A DNA stretch of 64,000 nt from Arsukibacterium sp. (GTDB lineage: Bacteria > Pseudomonadota > Gammaproteobacteria > Enterobacterales > Alteromonadaceae). The notes under the pieces were generated by a model. That model was not told the DNA's origin and made no database searches. It saw nothing but the letters and a program-made list of their open reading frames with translations. The stretch covers positions 372,001-436,000 of the forward strand of contig NZ_JAGYIM010000019.1 of the NCBI RefSeq assembly GCF_018402695.1, read 5' to 3'. The position numbers were made by a program, and so were the translations under genes. Below are positions 18,412 through 27,017 of this stretch, piece by piece. Within the stretch, counting starts at the first letter, position 1. Every line of letters starts with the position of its first letter.

Positions 18412-18447
18412 ATATCCACAATTACCCAGTGATCCGAGTATCCCTAT

Positions 18448-18981
18448 ATGAGTAACGCGCTACGTGATCAGTTGCTGAAAGCCGGCCTGGCCGATGCAAA
18501 GAAAGTTAAAAAAGTTAAAAAAGAAAAACACCAGCAAAAGACGCAAGCTGGTAAGAAAGCCGTGCCCGACACTCAGCAAACCTCACTGGCCCAGCAGGCC
18601 AAAGCTGAACAAGTGGCCCGCGATCGTGAACTAAACCGGCAAAAACAAGCTGAATTGGCCCAAAAAGCACTTGCGGCTCAGGTAAAACAAATTATCGAAA
18701 CGAATGCAATTACCAGTAAAGGTGATGTTGGCTTTAATTTCGTTGATGGTAAGTTAGTGAAAAAACTGTATGTAAGCAGCAAACTGCATGACGAGCTTAG
18801 TCGTGGTCTGGTGGCCATTGCCCGTCTGGCGGAACAATATATTTTAATTCCTGCTCCGGTAGCAGAAAAACTGATGCAGCGTGATTCTGCCAGTATTGTG
18901 CTGTTAAACACTAAGCAGCAACAGCCTGATGAAGATGATCCTTATGCTGATTATCAGATCCCGGATGATTTAATGTGGTAG
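18448..18981 (+). CDS. yaiL: DUF2058 family protein (YaiL homologue)
   Basis: A 177-residue cytoplasmic protein. The N terminus (MSNALRDQLLKAGLADAKKVKKVKKEK) is very basic; a Lys/Gln/Ala-rich helix (about 20-85) probably forms a coiled coil, and the compact C-terminal part (about 90-177) ends with the acidic DEDDPYADYQIPDDLMW. This layout matches the DUF2058/YaiL family, annotated in E. coli as a nucleoprotein or polynucleotide-associated protein of unknown activity. It is divergent from the DEAD-box helicase gene (106 bases apart) and followed by the TraB/GumN gene. Confidence 0.85.
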   Translation: MSNALRDQLLKAGLADAKKVKKVKKEKHQQKTQAGKKAVPDTQQTSLAQQAKAEQVARDRELNRQKQAELAQKALAAQVKQIIETNAITSKGDVGFNFVDGKLVKKLYVSSKLHDELSRGLVAIARLAEQYILIPAPVAEKLMQRDSASIVLLNTKQQQPDEDDPYADYQIPDDLMW

Positions 18982-19017
18982 TTTTTAAGTAACCTTTAAT
19001 AATTGTCAGGAGCCACC

Positions 19018-19878
19018 ATGCGTTTATTTACTCAGTTTTTATGCTTGTCGTTACTGCTGCTCAGCAACTCATTATCGGCTGCCAGCGTCTGGAAGGTCAG
19101 CAAAGGCGAGCAGCACTTTTATCTGGCGGGTACAGTTCACCTGCTGAGCAAAAGTGACTATCCATTGCCTGCTGCTTACGACACAGCGTTTAATGCCAGC
19201 ACTCATCTGCTGTTCGAAACCGATTTAAACGTGTTAACCAGCCCGGCTGGTTTAACTAAAATGATGCAGCAAAATACTTACAGCGACGGTAAAACATTAG
19301 AACAGGTATTATCGCCCGCTGTTTATCAACAGCTGAAAACTTACGCCACTGAACGCAATGTGCCTATTGCAGCTATCAGCCAGTTTAAACCCGGCTTTGC
19401 AGCGATGATGCTGGCCAGTGTCGAAATGCAGCGCCTGGGCACAGCAGAAACCGGCGTTGATATGCATTATATGCAACTTGGGCAGCAACAAAATAAAAGC
19501 ATTGCCGGTCTGGAAACTATTGATGAGCATTTGGCAGTGCTGGATGGTATGAATCAACTCGATCCTGATTTGACTATCAGCTCTACCCTCGACGATATGC
19601 ATAAAGTTGCGGACCAGCTGGCTGAGATGAAGCAAGCCTGGCGCAGTGGTGACGCAACTAAACTGGAACAGTTGTTTATCGGAGATTTAAAGGAAGTACC
19701 TCAGTTGTACGACATTCTGCTGGTAAAACGTAATCACGCCTGGTTGCCACAGCTGCAAGCGCTGAGCAGTAACGAAACAACGCTGGTACTGGTCGGAGCC
19801 CTGCACCTTGCCGGAGAAGATGGCTTATTACAGCTGTTACAACAACAAGGCTATTCGTTAAGTCAGCTTACCGAGTAA
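19018..19878 (+). CDS. Secreted TraB/GumN family protein
   Basis: The 286-residue protein starts at ATG 19018, which has AGGAG five bases upstream; an in-frame TTG at 19003 would put that site inside the gene. A signal peptide (MRLFTQFLCLSLLLLSNSLSA) precedes SVWKVSKGEQHFYLAGTVHLLSKSDYPLP, whose GTVHLL is the conserved TraB/GumN motif. FETDL and, near the end, LVLVGALHLAGEDGLLQLLQQQGY with a second GxxH are also conserved. Members include eukaryotic TIKI metalloproteases; a bacterial substrate is not established, so a metal-dependent periplasmic activity is only a guess. Confidence 0.85.
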   Translation: MRLFTQFLCLSLLLLSNSLSAASVWKVSKGEQHFYLAGTVHLLSKSDYPLPAAYDTAFNASTHLLFETDLNVLTSPAGLTKMMQQNTYSDGKTLEQVLSPAVYQQLKTYATERNVPIAAISQFKPGFAAMMLASVEMQRLGTAETGVDMHYMQLGQQQNKSIAGLETIDEHLAVLDGMNQLDPDLTISSTLDDMHKVADQLAEMKQAWRSGDATKLEQLFIGDLKEVPQLYDILLVKRNHAWLPQLQALSSNETTLVLVGALHLAGEDGLLQLLQQQGYSLSQLTE

Positions 19879-19907
19879 AGCAACGGCGCCCGCTTTAAAA
19901 CTGGTAT

Positions 19908-20645
19908 TTAACGGCAACCCTGGCGGGCACTGACACCTTTAACGCCTTCACTAAAGGCCGGTGTCAGTTGCCAGCGGGGGCGGATGGGGGTTAACGGCAA
20001 CTCCCGCTTACGGGCGACCAGCAAATAACATCCGGCGAAATAATTAAAATACTTTTCAGCAAAACGTTGCATGCTGTTGTTATTATATTCGTTAACCAGC
20101 ATGCTGCCGTAAAAAAAGCGCTTTTCTGACAGCACTTCAAAACCAATCAGATGCAGCCAGTCTTTGACGCGTCCCGGCGAAAAAAACCGGCCTTGCCATG
20201 GGTATCGTTGTTTCAGCCAGGGGGCAATGCCAGCCAGCCCCAGAATGCTGAGCGGATTAAAGCCGGTTAATAACAAGTAGCCATCAGGCAATAGCACTCT
20301 GTGGGCTTCCCTGACAATATGGTGCGGGTCGGTTTGATACTCCAGACAATGACTAAGCAGCACTGCATCGATGCTGTGGCTGTCTATTGGCAGAGTATCC
20401 GGCAAACCTATCAGATGACTGTTACCATTGTCAGCACTGCCCAAATGTACCTGATGCTTAATTTTACAACCCGGCAACTCCAAATCACTGCTTAAATCGC
20501 CCACTTTAAGCAAATAGTAACCAAATATTTGTTGCCACCATGGTTGCAGCTGCGAGGCTATAGCCTGGGCTAACGCCGGCCCCTGCAAAAACGCCTGCCA
20601 GCTGTCAGGGACCTGCGGTTCGTTTTCGTTCAATGCCGGTTTCAT
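19908..20645 (-). CDS. yafS: SAM-dependent methyltransferase (YafS-like)
   Basis: A 245-residue class I methyltransferase-like protein. DTLPIDSHSIDAVLLSHCLEYQTDPHHIVREAHRVLLPDGYLLLTGFNP is the family's motif IV-VI region (acidic residue, then PDGYLLL). The glycine-rich motif I is weak in this sequence, as in YafS. It is divergent from gloB with mltD behind it, reproducing the E. coli yafS|gloB-mltD neighbourhood, which supports the assignment. Substrate unknown. Confidence 0.8.
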   Translation of the reverse strand: MKPALNENEPQVPDSWQAFLQGPALAQAIASQLQPWWQQIFGYYLLKVGDLSSDLELPGCKIKHQVHLGSADNGNSHLIGLPDTLPIDSHSIDAVLLSHCLEYQTDPHHIVREAHRVLLPDGYLLLTGFNPLSILGLAGIAPWLKQRYPWQGRFFSPGRVKDWLHLIGFEVLSEKRFFYGSMLVNEYNNNSMQRFAEKYFNYFAGCYLLVARKRELPLTPIRPRWQLTPAFSEGVKGVSARQGCR

Positions 20646-20714
20646 GATAAGGTTATACCCGCTTTATTGTTGAGAGAGCTTTAATGTTACGAAAAAATGT
20701 TAAGAGAAACCCTG

Positions 20715-21482
20715 ATGCTGACTATTAGCCCGCTGGCTGCTTTTGAGGATAACTACATTTGGTGCCTGTGTCAGCCTGATAACCCATTTTGTGTTGTAGT
20801 TGACCCTGGCGATGCCAAACCGGTACTGACATTTTTGCAGCAACAGCAGAAGTCATTGTACGCAATTTTGATCACCCATCACCACCCTGACCATACCGGT
20901 GGTCTTGCTGAATTGCGACAAGCCTGGCCGGATGCACGGATAATTGGCCCCACAGCCGAACATACTAAAATACCGCTGTTAACCGAACAGGTGCAACAAG
21001 GTGATGTGGTTCAGCTGACACCTTTTAACACTCAGTTTCAGGTCATCGACTTGCCGGGCCATACGCTCGGTCACATTGGCTTTTACAGCAAACCCTACCT
21101 ATTTTGTGGTGATACTCTGTTTAGTGCTGGCTGTGGCCGTTTGTTTGAAGGTACACCGGCACAAATGCATAACTCACTGCAAAAGCTTGCTGCATTGCCC
21201 GCTGACACCGAGGTCTATTGCACGCATGAGTATACTCTGGCAAACCTGCGCTTTGCGTTAACGATTGAACCTGATAACCAGCCTTTACAAGCTTATCAGC
21301 AACATTGCCAGAATTTACGCCGGCGAAATAAACCCACATTACCCACCACGTTGGCAACCGAGCTACACATTAATCCTTTTTTGCGATGTGAAAACAATGC
21401 TTTGCAACAGCGCTATCAGCAAGACTCTGCTGTTGGCCTGTTCAGCCAACTAAGAGCGATGAAAGATCAGTTTAAATCCTGA
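20715..21482 (+). CDS. gloB: Hydroxyacylglutathione hydrolase (glyoxalase II)
   Basis: GloB hydrolyses S-lactoylglutathione to lactate and glutathione, completing methylglyoxal detoxification. It is a metallo-beta-lactamase-fold enzyme: the binuclear metal motif THHHPDHTGG is near residue 55, LPGHTLGHIGFY, LFCGDTLFSAGCGRLFEG and CTHEYTLANLRFA supply the remaining ligands. I use ATG 20715 (MLTISPLAAFEDNYIW), which aligns with the E. coli start; an ATG at 20697 would add six residues. 255 residues. 69 bases from divergent yafS. Confidence 0.95.
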   Translation: MLTISPLAAFEDNYIWCLCQPDNPFCVVVDPGDAKPVLTFLQQQQKSLYAILITHHHPDHTGGLAELRQAWPDARIIGPTAEHTKIPLLTEQVQQGDVVQLTPFNTQFQVIDLPGHTLGHIGFYSKPYLFCGDTLFSAGCGRLFEGTPAQMHNSLQKLAALPADTEVYCTHEYTLANLRFALTIEPDNQPLQAYQQHCQNLRRRNKPTLPTTLATELHINPFLRCENNALQQRYQQDSAVGLFSQLRAMKDQFKS

Positions 21483-21509
21483 CTTGCAATCAGGCTTTGA
21501 ACAGGTAAC

Positions 21510-23129
21510 ATGAATTTTTTTCCGCGGAATTACGCTATGCATTTGAAAATATCTGCCGTCATGTTAGTTGCACTGCTTAGCGGCTGTGTCAGCACGACAG
21601 AATCAAATAGTCAAGATACCGATAAGTCAGTTAATACCCCGGCATTGGTGCAGGTAAGCGGTGCCAGTGCCGAACAAATAGCCAGCCGGCTGTGGTATGG
21701 CGAAACACCAGCTGAGCAGCTGGTACCACTTGACGCCACTGAGTTGGAAGATTTATGGCAACGAATTCAGCTACAACTTACCTTTAACGTACCGCAAACC
21801 CGGCCGATTGTTGAACAACGTAACTTCTATAGCCAGCACCAAAGCTATCTGGATCGGGTAGCAAACCGTGCTCAGCCATTCTTGTACCATATTGTTCAGG
21901 AGTTGGAAAAACGAAACATGCCGCTTGAGCTGGCACTGCTGCCCATCGTCGAAAGTGCGTTCGATCCCTTTGCATATTCGCATGCCAGAGCGTCTGGTAT
22001 GTGGCAATTTATGCCGGCAACCGGCACCCGTTTCGGCCTGAAACAAAACTTTTGGTATGACGGCAGGCGCGACGTTATTGAATCGACCCGGGCAGCGCTG
22101 GATTACTTACAATATTTATATAACACGCTGGAGCATGACTGGCTAAATGCCATTGCTGCTTACAATGCTGGTGAAGGTCGGATTGGCCGGGCTATCAGAG
22201 CAAACAAAAAACGTCGTCTGCCAACCGATTTCTGGTCGCTCGACTTACCTGCTGAAACCACCGTTTATGTACCAAAATTATTGGCACTGGTCGATATTTT
22301 AAAGCGACCGGATGACTTTGATATCGTCTGGAAATTTATTGCTAATGAACCTAAGATTGCCGTAGTTCCCACCGATGGTCAGATAGATTTAGCCATTGCC
22401 GCAGACCTGGCTGAGCTAAGTGTTGCTGAGTTGCAGGCCCTGAACCCGGGGTTTAACCAATGGGCAACTGATCCCGATGGCCCACACCATTTGGTACTTC
22501 CGCTGGCAAAGGCGGATAATTTTGCGCGCTTACTGGCACAGACCCCCGCCGCAGACCGCTTACAATGGCAAAGTTATACCGTTAGCTCCGGTGATACTCT
22601 GGGCAAAATTGCCCGCCAATATAAAACCACGGTAGATGCTATTAGCCGCTTAAATAAACTTAGCGGTAACACTATTCGGATTGGCCAGCACTTACTGATT
22701 CCGATGTCAGCGAAAGCTGCCGATAAATATGAATTAAGTCAGCAAAACCGCATTGCCCAAGCCCAGGGTCGAAGCAGTGGCAATGTTAAAACCGAATATA
22801 TTGTTAAAAGTGGCGATACCTTATGGGACATCAGCCGTGAACATAAAGTAACGGTTGCCGAGCTGGCAAAATGGAATGGCATGGTGCAGCGTGACCCGTT
22901 AAAACCGGGCCAGAAATTGGTAATGTGGCATGACAGCAGCAGTAATGCGAGTACCGCTATTACCCGCACTGTTCGCTACAAAGTTCGCAAGGGCGACTCA
23001 CTAGCCCGGATTGCGCAACGTTTTAGTGTTTCTGTTGCTGAAATAGTAAAGTGGAATAATATAAATACTGATCGATACCTGCAACCCGGGCAGCAACTGA
23101 AACTGATTGTTGCTGTCACCCAGGTTTAA
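21510..23129 (+). CDS. mltD: Membrane-bound lytic murein transglycosylase D
   Basis: MltD cleaves glycan strands of peptidoglycan in the periplasm. The N terminus has a lipoprotein signal ending LLSGC (Cys26 with the first ATG; the second ATG at 21537 is also possible). The transglycosylase domain has PIVESAFDPFAYSHARASGMWQFMPATG, with the catalytic Glu in VESAF, and IAAYNAGEGRIGRA. Three LysM peptidoglycan-binding repeats follow (YTVSSGDTLGKIA, YIVKSGDTLWDIS, YKVRKGDSLARIA, roughly 355-400, 427-472 and 488-535). 539 residues. Downstream of gloB as in E. coli. Confidence 0.95.
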   Translation: MNFFPRNYAMHLKISAVMLVALLSGCVSTTESNSQDTDKSVNTPALVQVSGASAEQIASRLWYGETPAEQLVPLDATELEDLWQRIQLQLTFNVPQTRPIVEQRNFYSQHQSYLDRVANRAQPFLYHIVQELEKRNMPLELALLPIVESAFDPFAYSHARASGMWQFMPATGTRFGLKQNFWYDGRRDVIESTRAALDYLQYLYNTLEHDWLNAIAAYNAGEGRIGRAIRANKKRRLPTDFWSLDLPAETTVYVPKLLALVDILKRPDDFDIVWKFIANEPKIAVVPTDGQIDLAIAADLAELSVAELQALNPGFNQWATDPDGPHHLVLPLAKADNFARLLAQTPAADRLQWQSYTVSSGDTLGKIARQYKTTVDAISRLNKLSGNTIRIGQHLLIPMSAKAADKYELSQQNRIAQAQGRSSGNVKTEYIVKSGDTLWDISREHKVTVAELAKWNGMVQRDPLKPGQKLVMWHDSSSNASTAITRTVRYKVRKGDSLARIAQRFSVSVAEIVKWNNINTDRYLQPGQQLKLIVAVTQV

Positions 23130-23179
23130 CGTACTCTCAATTGGTATAGCTTACTAACGGCAGTTTCCGGAGTAACGAA

Positions 23180-23677
23180 ATGAAAATGTTAATCGTCGTA
23201 ATCGGTTTATTGTTTAGCTTGCCTGCCATTGCTCAGTTTCAGCTGATGGGTAATGGCACTTACACACTGCAAGAAGGTGATACAGTCGCATTTCAATATG
23301 GCTTTGGCTTCACCCGAAAAGAGGGCCAGTATCATTTTAACGCCGGCGAGCAAAGTCTGATAGTAGGCAGCCTGCCGCAAAAATACGCTTTGGCGCTCAT
23401 TCTGCAAAATGAAGACGAAGTATGGGTGCCAGACTTTGTCAATGCGCCGATTAGCAGCTTCGACTATGAAATAAGTGGTTTTGAAATAAAGTTAACTCAG
23501 GAACCTGAGTTGAAAGATGGTCGTGGTAACTTCGTTTTACACTTTGACGGTGGCCGCTATCGTTTCAATCGCGGCCCGGGCCAAGTTAACTTTATTTTTA
23601 ATGATGAAGGCATTGCCCGGGTGGAAATTAAAGGAATGTTCAAGCTACCCAATACCCAAACCGCAGGAATAAACTGA
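23180..23677 (+). CDS. Secreted protein of unknown function
   Basis: A 165-residue protein with a clear signal peptide (MKMLIVVIGLLFSLPAIA, cut before QFQLM) and CCGGAG upstream of the ATG. The mature part is predicted to be beta-rich (alternating patterns such as YTLQEGDTVAFQYGFGF and FVLHFDGGRYRFNRG), with no cysteines and no catalytic motif I recognise. It follows mltD by 50 bases in the same direction, so a cell-envelope role is plausible but unproven. It ends just before the convergent maleylacetoacetate isomerase cluster. Confidence 0.7.
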   Translation: MKMLIVVIGLLFSLPAIAQFQLMGNGTYTLQEGDTVAFQYGFGFTRKEGQYHFNAGEQSLIVGSLPQKYALALILQNEDEVWVPDFVNAPISSFDYEISGFEIKLTQEPELKDGRGNFVLHFDGGRYRFNRGPGQVNFIFNDEGIARVEIKGMFKLPNTQTAGIN

Positions 23678-23682
23678 CAATT

Positions 23683-23931
23683 CTAGTCCGGCTCGCGCTG
23701 CGGTTGCAGCGCTGGCAATAATCCGGAAGCGATACAAAGCAGTGGTGCCAGCAACATAAAAAACCAAAAGTTCTGTAATTGCACCCCGTGCCACAGCGCA
23801 TATAAAGCCGCCGTAAGCTGAAATACGATGCCAAACACCCCAACATACACCAGTGCCCGGTTTATAAGCCGCTTAGGCATAGCTGCTCGCTTCTTTGGTT
23901 TATTGCTTGTTGCTGGTTTAAATTCAGCCAT
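23683..23931 (-). CDS. Small membrane protein of unknown function
   Basis: An 82-residue protein beginning at ATG 23931 (a GTG one codon earlier overlaps the maiA stop). A basic N terminus (KPATSNKPKKRAAMPKR) is followed by two hydrophobic helices, about 29-48 and 55-73, separated by HGVQLQ. It is the last gene of the hppD-hmgA-fahA-maiA direction and is probably co-transcribed. No family recognised; a link to tyrosine catabolism is only positional. Confidence 0.6.
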   Translation of the reverse strand: MAEFKPATSNKPKKRAAMPKRLINRALVYVGVFGIVFQLTAALYALWHGVQLQNFWFFMLLAPLLCIASGLLPALQPQREPD

Positions 23932-23933
23932 CA

Positions 23934-24575
23934 CTAAACCTGGGCGTCACTTTGCTGCTCAGGTGCTGCCAGGGCAAAGCCTGCCAACTGCTGGCAATGG
24001 TGATATATCCGGCTAATGGTAGGATATTCAAGCGTGTCCAGTTTAAAACGCAACGCATTATACATTTGCGGTACCAGACACAAGTCAGCCAGGGTTATGC
24101 TATCGCCATAACAAAACTCGCCGGCAGTCTTTTGCAACCGCTGTTCCAGTGCTCTGAAACCAGTATGCAGCCAGTGATGGATCCACTCTGTTTTCTGATC
24201 ATCATTCAGGGCCAGCGGGCCGGTTAAATATTGCAGTACCCGCAGGTTATTCAACGGGTGAATATCACAGGCAATATCCAGCGCCAGTGAGCGTACCTGT
24301 GCTTTGGCAGCAGGGTCTTCTGGCAGTAACGCCGGCTCAGGGTACATCTCATCCAGATATTCAATAATGGCCAGCGACTGGTTCAGGCTGAACTCAGCAT
24401 CAACATACGTCGGCACTAACTGGTTGGGGTTAAGTTGCTGATACTTAGCGCTATGTTGCTGCCCGCCATCTTTTAGAAGATGTACCGGTATTGTTTCAAA
24501 ACTAAGTTGTTTTAAATTCAGTGCGATCCGCACCCGGTAGGCAGCTGAAGAGCGCCAGTAGCTATAGAGTTTCAT
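23934..24575 (-). CDS. maiA: Maleylacetoacetate isomerase
   Basis: MaiA is a zeta-class glutathione S-transferase that converts maleylacetoacetate to fumarylacetoacetate, the fourth step of tyrosine breakdown. I start at ATG 24575 (MKLYSYWRSSAAYRVRIALNLK); the SSAAYRVRIAL motif is diagnostic of the zeta class. NPNQLVPTYVD, QSLAIIEYLDE and YCYGDSITLADLCLVPQ-type thioredoxin and helical-domain motifs follow. 213 residues. It is separated from fahA by 251 bases containing a 177-bp inverted-repeat element, unusual within an operon. Confidence 0.94.
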   Translation of the reverse strand: MKLYSYWRSSAAYRVRIALNLKQLSFETIPVHLLKDGGQQHSAKYQQLNPNQLVPTYVDAEFSLNQSLAIIEYLDEMYPEPALLPEDPAAKAQVRSLALDIACDIHPLNNLRVLQYLTGPLALNDDQKTEWIHHWLHTGFRALEQRLQKTAGEFCYGDSITLADLCLVPQMYNALRFKLDTLEYPTISRIYHHCQQLAGFALAAPEQQSDAQV

Positions 24576-24633
24576 CCTGTAACACCTGCTCAATTATTGG
24601 ACAAGAAGAATCGCCGCTTGGCAGAGGAGGTGA

Positions 24634-24810
24634 AAGCACGTATGTACTTTTTTCTGCGACCGTTGCAGCCCTGGACGGGCGGACAAATTCGTCAGGAACG
24701 AATTTGAACAGCTCCGCTTGCCCGAAGGGTGAACTTCATGGAAGAAGTTCATAAACGAGCCCCCAGGGATGGGTTTACGGCGTGTTGCAGAAAAAATGTA
24801 CGGAGTGCTT
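24634..24810. repeat. 177-bp imperfect inverted-repeat element between fahA and maiA
   Basis: The ends are 27-base imperfect inverted repeats: 24634-24660 starts AAGCAC and ends TTTTTTCTGCGAC, and the complement of 24784-24810 reads AAGCACTCCGTAC then ATTTTTTCTGCAAC. Inside are two further hairpins: AAATTCGT/ACGAATTT and GAACTTC/GAAGTTC. No coding capacity. The inner segment (CCAGGGATGGGTTTACGGCG) resembles repetitive intergenic elements of Alteromonadales, from memory only. It could be a MITE-like or REP-like unit, and folded in RNA it could dampen transcription or protect mRNA between fahA and maiA. Confidence 0.75.
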
Positions 24811-24826
24811 GCACCGGACCAGCTAA

Positions 24827-25846
24827 TTACTTCGCTTTATATTGCACCACTTGCTGGTCAATAGCACCAAAAATGCTCTGGCCATTGCTATCCAGCATTT
24901 CCATTTTAATGGTATCACCAAATTGCATAAAAGCAGTGCTGGGTTTGCCATCACGGATGGTTTCAATCATCCGGATTTCGGCGATGCAGCTGTAACCTAC
25001 ACCGCCTTCAGTAATGGCAGTGCCATACTCAGTACCCTGCTTGTTTGATACCGTACCTGAACCAATGACGGCGCCGGCACCCAGGTTGCGGGTTCTGGCG
25101 GCATGCGCAATCAGCTGGCCAAAGTTAAAGGTCATATCGATACCGGCATTGGGTTTACCAAAAGGTTTGCCGTTATAGGTCGACAGTAACGGCAAATGCA
25201 CCCGGCCATCCTGCCACTTGTCACCAAGCTCATCCGGCGTAATGGCCACCGGGCTGAAGCTTGACGCTGGCTTCGATTGAAAAAAGCCAAAGCCTTTGGC
25301 CAGCTCGTTGGGAATTAAGCCCCGTAGCGAGACGTCATTGACCAGCATCAGCAACCGTATTTTATCCAGTGCCTGCTCCGGACTGATAGCCATCGGCACG
25401 TCATCAGTAATGACCGCCACTTCACCTTCAAAATCGATGCCGTGATCAGTGCTTACTGCCTCAATAGGATCACGTGGGCCGATAAAATCATCAGAGCCGC
25501 CCTGATACATCAGCGGATCGGTCCAGAAGCTTGGCGGCATCTCTGAATTGCGCGCTTTGCGTACCAGTTCAACATGGTTAACGTAGGCACTGCCATCGGC
25601 CCACTGGTATGCACGCGGTAATGGCGACTCACATTGTGTCGGGTCAAACGCCGTTTCGCCATCCAGTTTACCAGCATTAAGTGCCTGATATACTTTGCCC
25701 GCTTTTAAAGATAAATCGGCCCAGTTATCCAGTAGCTGCTGCAGGGTAGTGGCAATGTCACTTATCGCCACACAACGGCTTAAATCACGGCTGACCACCA
25801 CTAACTGGCCATCCCGGGTATTATTTTTTAAACTCGCTAACTTCAT
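24827..25846 (-). CDS. fahA: Fumarylacetoacetate hydrolase family protein (fumarylacetoacetase)
   Basis: It splits fumarylacetoacetate into fumarate and acetoacetate, ending tyrosine degradation. The 339-residue protein has the FAH-fold metal-site motif DFEGEVAVI near 150, MLVNDVSLRGLIPNELAKGFGFFQSKPASSFSPVAITPDEL, and GSGTVSNKQ towards the C terminus. ATG 25846. It lies 31 bases after hmgA in the hppD-hmgA-fahA order. The pathway position makes fumarylacetoacetase the best call; the broader family includes other hydrolases. Confidence 0.92.
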   Translation of the reverse strand: MKLASLKNNTRDGQLVVVSRDLSRCVAISDIATTLQQLLDNWADLSLKAGKVYQALNAGKLDGETAFDPTQCESPLPRAYQWADGSAYVNHVELVRKARNSEMPPSFWTDPLMYQGGSDDFIGPRDPIEAVSTDHGIDFEGEVAVITDDVPMAISPEQALDKIRLLMLVNDVSLRGLIPNELAKGFGFFQSKPASSFSPVAITPDELGDKWQDGRVHLPLLSTYNGKPFGKPNAGIDMTFNFGQLIAHAARTRNLGAGAVIGSGTVSNKQGTEYGTAITEGGVGYSCIAEIRMIETIRDGKPSTAFMQFGDTIKMEMLDSNGQSIFGAIDQQVVQYKAK

Positions 25847-25877
25847 ATTATTCCTTAACTGAATCTGTTCCTGGGGC

Positions 25878-27017
25878 TTAAACCTGAGGCTTGGTTTTCC
25901 AGCTGTTTACGTACTCAGGGTTTTCGGTAGCCAGCGCCGCCTCGCCCATTTCCAGCGCATCCCGGGTATCAAGCATTACCGCGACTTCATCGGTAAACTT
26001 CTTTTTATACTCGCGACCGGCAGCAAAGGCTTTCGGGTGCGGACCATGGGTAAAACCGGCCGGATGGAACGTGACCATACCTTTTTCAATATTGTCGCGG
26101 CTAAAGAAATCACCGGCATGATAAAACAGCACTTCATCATAATCGTCATTATTGTGATAAAAAGGCACTTTTAATGCCCCAGGGTCACTTTCAATTGGCC
26201 GGGGTACAAAAGTACATACCACAAAACGCTGAGCGACAAAGGTCGTATGAGCCGACGGCGGCAAGTGATAGCGGTGACTCATTAGTGGCCGGATATCACG
26301 CCAGTTAATCCGCATTACTGCTAAATCGCCATGCCAGCCAATTGCATCCAGCGGATTATACGGGTAAGTAATCACTGACACCTGGCCATGGCGTTTTACT
26401 TCAACCTGCCAGCTGTCTTCGCTGTACTGCGCTTTAAAGGCGTCATTTATTTTCGGCGTATCAAGCATGGCCGGGTCAAAAATAGCATGATTACCCACCA
26501 GACCTTTTTCCGGTAACTGATAACTGTCGTTAGTGGCTTCGATCAGCAGAATAAACATTGGCTCATGTGGCACTAAACGCCACATCGTAGAGCGCGGGAT
26601 AACAATATAATCTCCATCACGCACACTTAAATGGCCATAGTCGCAATATAGCTCGGCACTACCCTCGTGGATAAACAACAGCTCATCACCATCGGCATTG
26701 CGCGCCAGTTTGCTCATGCTATCGGTCAAACGCCAGGTGCGCATTTTGCAGTGGCTGTTAAACAGTAAATCCGGCACCGCCCAGGGCGATTGTGCCTTGT
26801 CACGGCCAATTTCGTTAAAGTTAAACAAATGGGGCCGCAGCGGCCCCTGCCAGTCACTCCAACCGGTTGGTGCATGGGTATGGTGAAAGTGTGTTGCCGG
26901 GCCAAAAAAGCCACTACGGCCGGTTTCCCGCTCATAAATAGCCTGCTCCGGGAAATCGGCGTGAGCCTGGCGTGACACATCACCTTCCTTTAACGGAAAA
27001 GATGCCCATTTACGCAT
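25878..27017 (-). CDS. hmgA: Homogentisate 1,2-dioxygenase
   Basis: HmgA opens the ring of homogentisate to give maleylacetoacetate, using non-haem iron. The 379-residue cupin protein has DELLFIHEGSAELYCDYGHLSVRDGDYIVIPRSTMWRL and, near the C terminus, FYHNNDDYDEVLFYHAGDFFSR and FHPAGFTHGPHPKAF, which carry the iron-ligand histidines and glutamate. It is shorter than the Pseudomonas enzyme (about 430 residues) but typical of Shewanella-type homologues. The start overlaps the end of hppD by eight bases (ATGCGTAA), so the two are coupled. Confidence 0.93.
   Translation of the reverse strand: MRKWASFPLKEGDVSRQAHADFPEQAIYERETGRSGFFGPATHFHHTHAPTGWSDWQGPLRPHLFNFNEIGRDKAQSPWAVPDLLFNSHCKMRTWRLTDSMSKLARNADGDELLFIHEGSAELYCDYGHLSVRDGDYIVIPRSTMWRLVPHEPMFILLIEATNDSYQLPEKGLVGNHAIFDPAMLDTPKINDAFKAQYSEDSWQVEVKRHGQVSVITYPYNPLDAIGWHGDLAVMRINWRDIRPLMSHRYHLPPSAHTTFVAQRFVVCTFVPRPIESDPGALKVPFYHNNDDYDEVLFYHAGDFFSRDNIEKGMVTFHPAGFTHGPHPKAFAAGREYKKKFTDEVAVMLDTRDALEMGEAALATENPEYVNSWKTKPQV

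Noticed and set aside
24521-24826. Small plus-strand frames in the fahA-maiA gap
   Set aside because: They cross the inverted-repeat element and the maiA start, lack ribosome sites and have no recognisable composition.
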